Origin: Candidatus Parcubacteria bacterium
GTDB taxonomy: Bacteria; Patescibacteriota; Patescibacteriia; CAIXNZ01
DNA length: 6,836 nucleotides
Direction: 5' to 3'
Assembly (NCBI GenBank): GCA_026395675.1
Contig: JAPLYF010000089.1
Span: 1 to 6,836, forward strand
Shown: positions 1 to 5,333 of the stretch, piece by piece
Position numbering within the stretch: the first letter of the stretch is position 1
Layout: each line of letters begins with the position of its first letter
The notes under the pieces: model-generated
What the model was told of the DNA's origin: nothing
The model's input: the letters and a program-made list of their open reading frames with translations, nothing else
Database searches by the model: none
Position numbers and translations under genes: made by a program

Positions 1-590
1 GGTGGATTATAATTTGGCAAATATTTTTTAATTAAATTTTCACTGGGAATCTCCACTGGTTCATAAGTATGCGTTAAGGTAAAGCCATCCATATTAACCA
101 TGACTGGCAGCAATAAGCTTTCAGCCAATTTAAAACCTAAAACATGCAAATCAACTGCTTCCTGATTTGTTTCAGCATAAAGCTGGAGCCAGCCAGCATC
201 GCGAATAGTCACAGAATCCTGTTGGTCATTCCAGATATTGATTGGCGAAGAAACAGCGCGGTTGGCGCAAGTAATCACCACTGGCAAACGCAGGCCAGCA
301 ATATTAAATAAAACTTCAGTCATTAAAAGAAGTCCCTGCGAACTGGTGGCCGTGTATGTGCGTACGCCAGTTGCGCTTGCACCCAGGACAATGGAAGCGG
401 CTGCAAATTCTGATTCTGCATTAATATATTCAAAATCAGCCAAGCCCTCAGCTTTCATTTTGGCCAGATCCTCAACAATATGGGTCTGCGGCGTAATCGG
501 ATAAGCCGAAACCACCGCCGGCCTAAGCCGCCTGACAATTTCCGCCACCGCATGGGAACCCTCTAAAATTTGTTTTTCTGCTTTACTCAT
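1..590 (-). CDS. porA: Pyruvate:ferredoxin oxidoreductase, alpha subunit (N-terminal part; runs off the left edge)
   Basis: This gene encodes the alpha subunit of pyruvate (2-oxoacid):ferredoxin oxidoreductase, the cytoplasmic thiamine-pyrophosphate enzyme that makes acetyl-CoA, CO2 and reduced ferredoxin. About 196 codons are visible, reading leftward from the ATG at 590-588; the C-terminal half lies outside the window. Visible family signatures are SAYPITPQ (about residues 28-35, substrate/TPP-facing loop), INAESEFAA (56-64) and GVRTYTATSSQGL (75-87), followed by the RLPVV..CANRAVSSP segment. The start is supported by homology beginning within the first ten residues and by overlap with the stop of the preceding gene (ATGA), which suggests translational coupling. 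No Shine-Dalgarno sequence is visible. Family members acting on pyruvate, 2-ketoisovalerate or other 2-oxoacids cannot be separated from this fragment; pyruvate is the default assignment. The beta subunit (porB) should follow to the left. Confidence 0.93.
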   Translation of the reverse strand, partial: MSKAEKQILEGSHAVAEIVRRLRPAVVSAYPITPQTHIVEDLAKMKAEGLADFEYINAESEFAAASIVLGASATGVRTYTATSSQGLLLMTEVLFNIAGLRLPVVITCANRAVSSPINIWNDQQDSVTIRDAGWLQLYAETNQEAVDLHVLGFKLAESLLLPVMVNMDGFTLTHTYEPVEIPSENLIKKYLPNYNP

Positions 591-1021
591 ATAACGTATT
601 TAGCAATTTCATCAGATAATAAATTCTCAAAATCAGTTAACTCCGCTTGAAATTTATCTAAATGTTTATAATTATCCGAAATTAGCTGTGAATAATGCAA
701 CAAATTATCTTTTAATTCTTCTGGAATTGGCTTGATCCATTTCTGTTCCCAAATCTCGTCATTAACCCAATCCTTTTTACCTAGATCAATCCATTTGACA
801 TGGTATTTTTTAATTAACTTATTATTTTCAAGTATAATTGCATCCCATTCGCTAGTTATGTTCATGTCCTTTGTCATCTTTTTCTTTTCAATTAAGACCT
901 GCTTCAATATTCTGTGTCCCTTAGTTGTATAATCAAATGAAATTGCCTCTTTATCATTTAATGCTACTGAAATAAAAAACATATCTTTGGGTGATGGATT
1001 GTAGTCTACTTCTATTTCCAT
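587..1021 (-). CDS. Hypothetical protein, 144 aa, inserted between porD and porA
   Basis: I do not recognise a family. The predicted protein is soluble, charged and lysine-rich, with five tryptophans, four of them clustered (KWIDL, KDWVN, IWEQ, KWIKP), and a helical-looking C-terminal half (LKDNLLHYSQLISDN onward); no membrane segment, signal peptide or metal motif is visible. An upstream in-frame ATG at 1081 would add 20 residues (164 aa), but those codons consist almost entirely of the palindromic repeat at 1039-1138, so I prefer the ATG at 1021-1019. There is no clear Shine-Dalgarno sequence for either start. The gene ends in TGA at 589-587, overlapping the porA ATG by four bases, so it is probably co-translated with porA. 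Its place inside an otherwise canonical porGDAB order is odd. It could be an accessory or assembly protein for the oxidoreductase, or a passenger gene; nothing in the sequence decides this. Confidence 0.7.
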   Translation of the reverse strand: MEIEVDYNPSPKDMFFISVALNDKEAISFDYTTKGHRILKQVLIEKKKMTKDMNITSEWDAIILENNKLIKKYHVKWIDLGKKDWVNDEIWEQKWIKPIPEELKDNLLHYSQLISDNYKHLDKFQAELTDFENLLSDEIAKYVI

Positions 1022-1038
1022 AAAATTTATTTTTTCTC

Positions 1039-1138
1039 GGGCGAAAACGCCCTGTATTTTACAGGCCACTTTAGTGGCCATTTTAATTGGGTAAATCGCG
1101 GACTAAAGTCCGCTATAATGTTAGGGGCGTTTTCGCCC
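1039..1138. repeat. REPIN-like inverted pair of 41-bp palindromic repeats
   Basis: Two 41-bp arms (1039-1079 and 1098-1138) lie in inverted orientation around an 18-bp AT-rich centre. Each arm contains a 14-bp hairpin (gggcgaaaacgccc at 1039-1052; its inverse at 1125-1138) and a 16-bp hairpin (ggccactttagtggcc at 1064-1079; gcggactaaagtccgc at 1098-1113). The arms agree at 29 of 41 positions. The 14-bp hairpin is identical; the six differences in the 16-bp hairpin are three fully compensated base pairs, so stem pairing is kept. The left arm also has a small TGTA-AAA-TACA hairpin in its linker. This is the architecture of REP doublets (REPINs) or small MITE-like elements. No transposase is encoded in the window. 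The element lies between porD and the hypothetical gene and would supply the extra N-terminus of the longer reading of that gene. Confidence 0.8.
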
Positions 1139-1144
1139 ACACCA

Positions 1145-1179
1145 TATTTCATAATTCATATCTCAGATCTCAGAATTCA
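1145..1179 (-). repeat. Heptanucleotide tandem repeat (consensus TGARWTM, 5 units)
   Basis: Read on the minus strand from the porD stop codon, the bases divide into TGAATTC, TGAGATC, TGAGATA, TGAATTA and TGAAATA, five degenerate 7-bp units in a row. The first unit starts with the stop codon TGA of porD itself. The function is unknown; it resembles in form the short heptamer repeats described between genes of filamentous cyanobacteria. Confidence 0.65.
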
Positions 1180-1461
1180 CTTGTAGTCCTCCACCATCTT
1201 AATCGCACTCACCGGACATTCTTTGGCGCACAAACCGCAGCCTTTGCAGAAGCCCAAATCTCGGTCATAAAAAATCCGGCCTTTGCTGTTTTTTAAACCA
1301 GTGGAAAAGCAAACGCCTTCCGGACAAACTTTATTGCAAGTATCACAACCAATACAAATCTCGTGATCAACTACGGGTTTATATGTCCGCCAGGTGCCGG
1401 TCAGATATTCGGTGGTCGTACCAGGTTGGGCTGTTATTTTATTTTTTAATTGCTTATTCAT
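1177..1461 (-). CDS. porD: Pyruvate:ferredoxin oxidoreductase, delta subunit (2x[4Fe-4S] ferredoxin-type)
   Basis: The 94-residue product is the ferredoxin-like delta subunit that passes electrons from the TPP site toward external ferredoxin. It carries two complete CxxCxxCxxxCP motifs: Cys36, 39, 42, 46 (CIGCDTCNKVCP) and Cys72, 75, 78, 82 (CKGCGLCAKECP), consistent with two [4Fe-4S] clusters. The N-terminal GTTTEYLTGTWRTYKPVVD segment (14-32) is the usual PorD lead-in before the first cluster, and the length is typical. It follows porG after a 126-bp AT-rich repeat-containing spacer, in the same direction, as in classical porGDAB operons. The ATG at 1461-1459 gives the expected family N-terminus; no Shine-Dalgarno sequence precedes it. 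A stand-alone ferredoxin is unlikely given the TGTWR motif and the neighbours. Confidence 0.95.
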   Translation of the reverse strand: MNKQLKNKITAQPGTTTEYLTGTWRTYKPVVDHEICIGCDTCNKVCPEGVCFSTGLKNSKGRIFYDRDLGFCKGCGLCAKECPVSAIKMVEDYK

Positions 1462-1471
1462 AACAAAATAT

Positions 1472-1513
1472 TAGCTGCTAATTATTAATTACTAATTTAT
1501 AATTTTTAAAAAA
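1472..1513 (+). repeat. Heptanucleotide tandem repeat (consensus TAATTWN) in the porG-porD spacer
   Basis: On the plus strand the sequence divides cleanly into TAGCTGC, TAATTAT, TAATTAC, TAATTTA, TAATTTT and TAAAAAA, six units of 7 bp. It faces a second tract in opposite orientation at 1556-1590, so the spacer could fold into a long, weak AT-rich hairpin. No gene or convincing promoter was seen in the 126-bp spacer (1462-1587). Confidence 0.6.
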
Positions 1514-1555
1514 TGTTTTAATGACTAAATGTTTAAAAATTACTTCATTAGTTCA

Positions 1556-1590
1556 TTAACTAAAAATTAATAATTAAAAATTAGAAATTA
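1556..1590 (-). repeat. Heptanucleotide tandem repeat starting at the porG stop codon
   Basis: On the minus strand the bases divide into TAATTTC, TAATTTT, TAATTAT, TAATTTT and TAGTTAA. The first unit begins with the TAA stop of porG. It is the inverted counterpart of the tract at 1472-1513. Confidence 0.6.
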
Positions 1591-2130
1591 ATAGTTATAC
1601 CCGGCTTCCAAAGCTTTAACGTTTTTCTCCAGAACTTCAGTCCCATATTTTTCGCCCAAATTCTCCTTAATCGCTTTTTTCGCTGATTCTAATTTTATTA
1701 AGCCGGAAATTTTAGCAAAAGCGCCCAGCATGGCTGTGTTAATTATGGGTTTGCCAATTTCCTTTAAGGCAATTTTCAAAACCGGCACGCAATAAACCTT
1801 GCCAGTATAACCGGGGCATACTTTGGCCGGCACTTTATCAGAATTAATAATCACGACCGTGTTTTTCTTAGCACCAGTTAAAACATCAGCAACCTTAACT
1901 AAGCTTGGGTCTTGAATAATAATGTAATCGGGTTCATATATTTGTTCGCGGCTTCTGATAAATTTATCATCAATTTTTGCAAAAGCAGCTACGGGCGAGC
2001 CCTTTCTTTCCACGCCAAAGACTGGAAAAGATTGCGAGAACTTCCCATCATAAAATGCAGCCATGGCAATTAAAAAAGCCAAAGTTACATTGCCCTGCCC
2101 TCCGCGTCCATGTACACGAATATTAACCAT
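1588..2130 (-). CDS. porG: Pyruvate:ferredoxin oxidoreductase, gamma subunit
   Basis: The 180-residue product is the gamma subunit of the same oxidoreductase, the domain family (POR/KOR gamma) involved in CoA binding and in holding the complex together. The family hallmarks are at the expected places: HGRGGQGNVT at 7-16, FPVFGVERKGSPV at 35-47, and PxINTAMLGAFAK in the middle of the C-terminal half; full length is normal for the family. The ATG at 2130-2128 places the GRGGQG loop at residue 8, as expected. No Shine-Dalgarno sequence is visible upstream. porG heads the por cluster and is preceded by a roughly 150-nt leader that carries a second, truncated copy of its own beginning (2254-2147). 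The promoter at 2286-2314 is the likely source of its transcript. Confidence 0.95.
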   Translation of the reverse strand: MVNIRVHGRGGQGNVTLAFLIAMAAFYDGKFSQSFPVFGVERKGSPVAAFAKIDDKFIRSREQIYEPDYIIIQDPSLVKVADVLTGAKKNTVVIINSDKVPAKVCPGYTGKVYCVPVLKIALKEIGKPIINTAMLGAFAKISGLIKLESAKKAIKENLGEKYGTEVLEKNVKALEAGYNY

Positions 2131-2146
2131 ATCGCTTTTAATAAAA

Positions 2147-2254
2147 TTAATTTAAAAGATATTTGTACGAGTATCCTATACTTGCGCAGGCCGAAGCTCC
2201 GCCGCGCGGAGCGAAGGCCTGACCACCGCGGCCATGAACCCTAATACTAATCAT
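2147..2254 (-). pseudogene. Truncated porG-like copy / leader ORF (35 codons) upstream of porG
   Basis: Reading leftward from the ATG at 2254-2252 gives MISIRVHGRGGQ, matching the true PorG start MVNIRVHGRGGQG at 10 of the first 12 residues. At the Gln codon the reading frame enters the 35-bp GC-rich hairpin (2187-2221), which codes for Ala/Gly-rich sequence, then continues through ASIGYSYKYLLN to a TAA at 2149-2147. The GYSY near the end recalls the terminal GYNY of PorG, though this is only a few residues. It is in a different frame from porG and ends 16 bp before its ATG. Codons differ from porG in nine of the twelve shared positions, so it is not a recent duplication. It may be a relic of an older porG with its middle lost around the hairpin, or a transcribed leader peptide. 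A GGGGGA lies at 2273-2268, 13 nt before the ATG, which is a long spacing for a ribosome binding site. Confidence 0.7.
2187..2221. repeat. GC-rich 35-bp hairpin element in the por leader
   Basis: The arms are CAGGCC (2187-2192) with GGCCTG (2216-2221), and GCTCCG (2196-2201) with CGGAGC (2207-2212), separated by symmetric GAA/GAA internal mismatches around a 5-nt loop. The element is about 77% G+C in strongly AT-rich surroundings. It is not followed by a T-run on either strand, so it is not a normal intrinsic terminator. It could be an inserted palindromic repeat or an RNA structure in the leader. No second copy is in the window. Confidence 0.7.
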
Positions 2255-2256
2255 AA

Positions 2257-2268
2257 ATCAAATTTGAT
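2257..2268. promoter_or_regulatory. 12-bp perfect palindrome just downstream of the por promoter
   Basis: ATCAAATTTGAT is a perfect palindrome lying about 18 bp downstream of the predicted -10 box and just before the leader ORF. Its place is right for an operator, but short AT palindromes are common in such DNA, so this is a weak call. Confidence 0.25.
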
Positions 2269-2285
2269 CCCCCAAATTAATAATT

Positions 2286-2314
2286 ATTATAATTACCTTG
2301 TTAAAAATTTTCAA
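2286..2314 (-). promoter_or_regulatory. Sigma70-type promoter for the por cluster
   Basis: On the minus strand TTGAAA (2314-2309) is separated by exactly 17 bp from TATAAT (2291-2286), matching five of six -35 positions and all six -10 positions. Transcription would start near 2279, 25 nt before the leader ORF and about 150 nt before porG. It lies immediately after the dsbA-like gene, so the por genes need not depend on dsbA transcription. AT-rich DNA gives chance matches, but box quality and spacing are both good. Confidence 0.6.
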
Positions 2315-2318
2315 CGAA

Positions 2319-3122
2319 TTATTTATTGCACGTTGAACATTTTGGCGCAGTTAGAGAACCCGAATTCAAATTGACATTTTCCTGAACTCCGGTTGATAAC
2401 AATATGTTAATTGCTGATTTTAATGAATCATAAGGTATTACGCCTGCCACCAGGCTACCATTAATAAAAAAAGTTGGTGTGCCATTGATTCCGAATTTCA
2501 AGCCGTCCTGCAGATCATTTTGAATTTTAGCCAAATATTTATTGCTGTCCAGGCATTGATTAAATTGTGTCATTTCCAAACCAATTTCCGTGGCCAAGTT
2601 TTTTAAATTATCCAAGGAAAGATTATCCTGATTTTCAAATAATAGATCATGATAAGGTTCAAATTTATTTTGCTCAAAAGCGCAATTAGCAGCCAAGGCA
2701 GAGTTCAAGGCATCAGGATGAATATTAAAATTTGGAAAATCACGGTAAATAATCTTGACTGCATCTTTATATTCACTTCTGATTCTTTTCAAAATAGGAT
2801 AGGCCTCTTTACTATAAGGGCATTGAAAATCGCTAAATTCAACAATAACAACATTGGCCTGGACGGGGCCAAAATAAGGGGCTTCTGGTATTTCTACCAT
2901 TGAACGAATATTGATGCTATTTCTCAAGCTGGAGTCATCTAAACTTGAGGCGTTATAACTCTGGGCTAGGAGCTGGTTCTGGGTTTCAACCAGTGAAACA
3001 ACCTGATAAATAAAAGCTCCGACATAGGTAATGAATATGCCTACTATTATTAATATTAAAATCCCCCACCATCTTTGATGCCATTTTTTTTGTTTGGCTT
3101 TTATTTTTTCTGCGACCAGCAT
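2319..3122 (-). CDS. Membrane-anchored DsbA-family thioredoxin-fold protein with a CPYS active site
   Basis: The 267-residue protein has a basic N-terminus (1-16), one membrane segment (about 20-42), a linker, and an extracytoplasmic thioredoxin-fold domain of the DsbA/BdbD type (about 87-240). Supporting motifs are VVIVEFSDFQCPYSKEAYP (91-109), the cis-Pro loop GTPTFFING (214-222) and VAGVIPYDSLKSAI near the end. The family normally has CPxC; here the second Cys is Ser104, leaving Cys101 as the only active-site thiol. Two further Cys (147, 190) are in the helical insert, and the last residues form a CSTC pair (Cys262, Cys265). The likely role is thiol-disulfide chemistry or protein folding outside the membrane, but the monothiol site makes reductase, isomerase or glutathione-transferase-like roles possible. 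It is divergent from secG and separated from por by its own promoter region. The start is the first ATG after an extended -10 promoter. Confidence 0.88.
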   Translation of the reverse strand: MLVAEKIKAKQKKWHQRWWGILILIIVGIFITYVGAFIYQVVSLVETQNQLLAQSYNASSLDDSSLRNSINIRSMVEIPEAPYFGPVQANVVIVEFSDFQCPYSKEAYPILKRIRSEYKDAVKIIYRDFPNFNIHPDALNSALAANCAFEQNKFEPYHDLLFENQDNLSLDNLKNLATEIGLEMTQFNQCLDSNKYLAKIQNDLQDGLKFGINGTPTFFINGSLVAGVIPYDSLKSAINILLSTGVQENVNLNSGSLTAPKCSTCNK

Positions 3123-3153
3123 TGTTTTTTTTAAGAAAATTTATTATAATAAT

Positions 3154-3162
3154 ATTATAGCA
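3154..3162 (-). promoter_or_regulatory. Extended -10 promoter for the dsbA-like gene
   Basis: On the minus strand TGCTATAAT (3162-3154) is an extended -10 box (TGnTATAAT). The position 17 bp upstream (AGCCAA) is a poor -35, as is often seen with extended -10 promoters. Transcription would start near 3147, about 25 nt before the ATG. No Shine-Dalgarno sequence is seen in that leader. Confidence 0.5.
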
Positions 3163-3189
3163 TATCTTGATCATTTTTGGCTTTGGCGC

Positions 3190-3218
3190 TTGACTCTTTG
3201 TAACCTTTCTGCTAAACT
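3190..3218 (+). promoter_or_regulatory. Sigma70-type promoter for secG-SBP-rnj
   Basis: TTGACT (3190-3195) and TAAACT (3213-3218) are separated by 17 bp. Transcription would begin near 3225, leaving a leader of about 33 nt before secG. It is divergent from the dsbA-like promoter some 30 bp away. It is the only good candidate in the 135-bp divergent region, which otherwise holds no gene. Confidence 0.5.
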
Positions 3219-3257
3219 CAATAATTATTAAGCATTTTATAACCAAATCTTAAAATT

Positions 3258-3467
3258 ATGATCTTAAATATACTGCAAATAATTATCTCAGTTTTACTCA
3301 TAGTTTGCATCTTAATCCAACAACGAGGCACTGGTCTTTCCTCAGCTTTTGGGGGTGAAGGTAATATTTACCGGACCAAACGCGGATTAGAAAAATCTCT
3401 TCATATATTTACTATTTTCCTGGCTGCCATTTTCCTCTTAACAGCCCTGCTAAATATCATTTATTAA
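3258..3467 (+). CDS. secG: Preprotein translocase subunit SecG
   Basis: The 69-residue product matches SecG, the small accessory membrane subunit of the SecYEG protein-export channel. It has two hydrophobic segments (about 2-20 and 47-68) joined by the diagnostic cytoplasmic loop IQQRGTGLSSAFGGEG (20-35) followed by NIYRTKRGLEK. Length is at the short end of the usual range. It is the first gene of the plus-strand cluster and lies 22 bp upstream of the solute-binding protein. The ATG has no recognisable Shine-Dalgarno sequence. Confidence 0.95.
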   Translation: MILNILQIIISVLLIVCILIQQRGTGLSSAFGGEGNIYRTKRGLEKSLHIFTIFLAAIFLLTALLNIIY

Positions 3468-3489
3468 ATCTCCTCTTAAATTTTCAGTC

Positions 3490-5322
3490 GTGAATTTTTT
3501 ATTTAAATTTTTTTCTGATTTAAAGCAAAATCTGCAAAATTTTGTTTATTGGCGTTTTGAAAATTTTTCAAAACTGAAAAAAATATCCAAACAAAATGAC
3601 CATGATAAAAAAATTGTGGCTACCCTGAGCCATAAACAGCTGCCGAGCTGGAAGCAGTTTAAACGCTTGTCACACACCTTAAATAAAACCGAATCATTAC
3701 TAATCAAAATTTTTTCAGTGATTATTTTACTCTCCCTGATCTTTTTATTTTATACGCAGGTCTGGCAAAAATTAAAAACAGTTCCCAAAAATGGCGGTGA
3801 ATTTGCCGAAGGCATTGTCGGCTCTCCTCTTTATCTTAATCCAATTTTAGCTTCAGGCCTGGCCGATGTTGACACTGATTTAACCCGCTTAATTTATTCC
3901 GGACTTTTAAAATACAATGAGAAACTGGAATTGGTTCCTGATTTGGCAGAAAGATATGAAATTTCTAATGATCAGAAAACTTATACTTTTTATCTTAGAA
4001 AAAATGCCAAATGGCACGATGGCGATAATCTAACAGCGGCTGATGTGGTTTTTACCATAAAAAGCATCCAAGACCCGGATTTTAAAAGTCCGCTGGAAAG
4101 AACTTTTGCTGGCGTTAAAATTGAAATGACAGATGAATATACTGTCAAATTTACTCTAAATGAACCCTACGCTGCTTTTTTAAATATTCTGACCGTGGGC
4201 ATTATTCCTCAGCATATCTGGTATGATATTCCGGCTCTTAATGCTAAATTAGCTGTCTCTAACCAAAAGCCCATTGGCAGCGGTCCTTTTAAATTCAAAT
4301 CATTGGTCAAGGAAAAAAGCGGCCTTATCAAAGTTTACACGCTGGAAAAAAATAAAAATTATTATGGCAAAATTCCCTATATCAACAATATAATTTTTAA
4401 ATTTTTCCCTGATTATCAAAGCGCTGTCGATGATTTGATTAATAAAAATATTCAGAGTTTAAGCTATTTGCCCAAAGAGTATCTGAAAAAAATCAATAAG
4501 CGCGATTTAAACTTTTATAATTTTCCACTCTCCCAATACACTGCCGTCTTTTTTAATTCCAAAAATAATAAACTCTTAGATAATAAAAAAATCAAAGAGG
4601 CCTTAAGCTATGCTTTGGACAAAAATAAAATTATTGAAGATGTTTTGCAAAATCAAGGATTGATAATTGATGGTCCGATTTTGCCTGGTTTTCTGGGTTA
4701 TACTCCTGATCTTAAAAAATACGAATATAATCCGCCCAAAGCCATTGAGCTTTTAGCCAGTGATGGCTGGTCTCTCTCTGGAGAAACTCTCAAGAAAAAA
4801 GACCAAGAATTAAAAATAACCTTAACCACGGTCGATCAATCTGAATATATCAAGGTCGCTAATCTAATCAAGGAATTTTGGACCAGTATCGGCATAAATG
4901 TTGAAATTAAACCAGTAGCCAAAGATCAATTTGAAAAAGAGGTAATCACGCCGCGCAACTACGAGGCCTTGCTTTACGGTGAAATTATTGGTTATGATCC
5001 AGATTTATTCTCTTTCTGGCATTCTTCGCAGAAAGAAGCGCCTGGCGTCAATCTGGCTAATTATGTCAATCGCAAAGCTGATCAATTGCTTGAAGAAGCC
5101 CGCCAGACAAATGCCCAGGGGGTGCGCAATAAAAAATATCAGGAATTTCAAAATATTTTAATCGATGATTTGCCGGCAATCTTTTTATATAGTCCAGATT
5201 ATACTTATCCAGTCAATAAAAAAATCAAGGGCTTAGAAGTAGAAAAAATCGCTTTGCCCGCTGATCGTTTTATTAATATTGAAAACTGGTTTCTCAAAAC
5301 TAAAAAACAATTTTTTAAATAA
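3490..5322 (+). CDS. Family 5 extracellular solute-binding protein (peptide ABC transporter type), N-terminally membrane-anchored
   Basis: The 610-residue protein belongs to the OppA/DppA-type solute-binding proteins (SBP_bac_5), which bind peptides or related solutes outside the membrane. A lysine-rich, presumably cytoplasmic tail (1-68) is followed by one hydrophobic segment (about 69-88) and the binding domain. Family signatures include PLYLNPILASG (113-123), the segment KWHDGDNLTAADVVFTIK (174-191), PIGSGPF (261-267) and the late YDPDLFSFWHSSQ and NYVNRKADQLLEEAR motifs. There is no lipobox Cys, so it is held by an uncleaved transmembrane anchor rather than as a lipoprotein. No permease or ATPase gene is in the window. 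The start codon is GTG (3490-3492), chosen because the hydrophilic tail, including LPSWKQFKRL, looks like genuine protein; there is no Shine-Dalgarno sequence. It is probably co-transcribed with secG and rnj. Confidence 0.92.
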   Translation: MNFLFKFFSDLKQNLQNFVYWRFENFSKLKKISKQNDHDKKIVATLSHKQLPSWKQFKRLSHTLNKTESLLIKIFSVIILLSLIFLFYTQVWQKLKTVPKNGGEFAEGIVGSPLYLNPILASGLADVDTDLTRLIYSGLLKYNEKLELVPDLAERYEISNDQKTYTFYLRKNAKWHDGDNLTAADVVFTIKSIQDPDFKSPLERTFAGVKIEMTDEYTVKFTLNEPYAAFLNILTVGIIPQHIWYDIPALNAKLAVSNQKPIGSGPFKFKSLVKEKSGLIKVYTLEKNKNYYGKIPYINNIIFKFFPDYQSAVDDLINKNIQSLSYLPKEYLKKINKRDLNFYNFPLSQYTAVFFNSKNNKLLDNKKIKEALSYALDKNKIIEDVLQNQGLIIDGPILPGFLGYTPDLKKYEYNPPKAIELLASDGWSLSGETLKKKDQELKITLTTVDQSEYIKVANLIKEFWTSIGINVEIKPVAKDQFEKEVITPRNYEALLYGEIIGYDPDLFSFWHSSQKEAPGVNLANYVNRKADQLLEEARQTNAQGVRNKKYQEFQNILIDDLPAIFLYSPDYTYPVNKKIKGLEVEKIALPADRFINIENWFLKTKKQFFK

Positions 5323-5333
5323 ATTGAACTCTA

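Noticed and set aside
238..504. 88-codon plus-strand reading frame
   Set aside because: It is the antisense shadow of porA, which has clear family motifs on the minus strand.
1039..1138. CRISPR array
   Set aside because: There are only two inverted palindromic arms with one 18-bp centre; there are no direct repeats with regular spacers and no cas genes.
587..1179. UGA recoded as glycine, as in some CPR lineages
   Set aside because: porD and the hypothetical gene both end at TGA at positions that fit their expected ends, and no conserved Gly is encoded by TGA in the clear genes.
2187..2221. Intrinsic transcription terminator
   Set aside because: The hairpin is strong but is not followed by a T-run on either strand, and it lies in the leader between the por promoter and porG.
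2300..2315. GTTAAAAATTTTCAAC near-palindrome as a regulatory site or dsbA terminator
   Set aside because: It is AT-rich, has no loop or T-tail for a terminator, and overlaps the -35 box and spacer of the por promoter, which explain it better.
2986..3246. 86-codon minus-strand reading frame overlapping the start of the dsbA-like gene
   Set aside because: It lies in another frame across the dsbA N-terminus and the divergent promoters, has low-complexity sequence and no recognisable motif.
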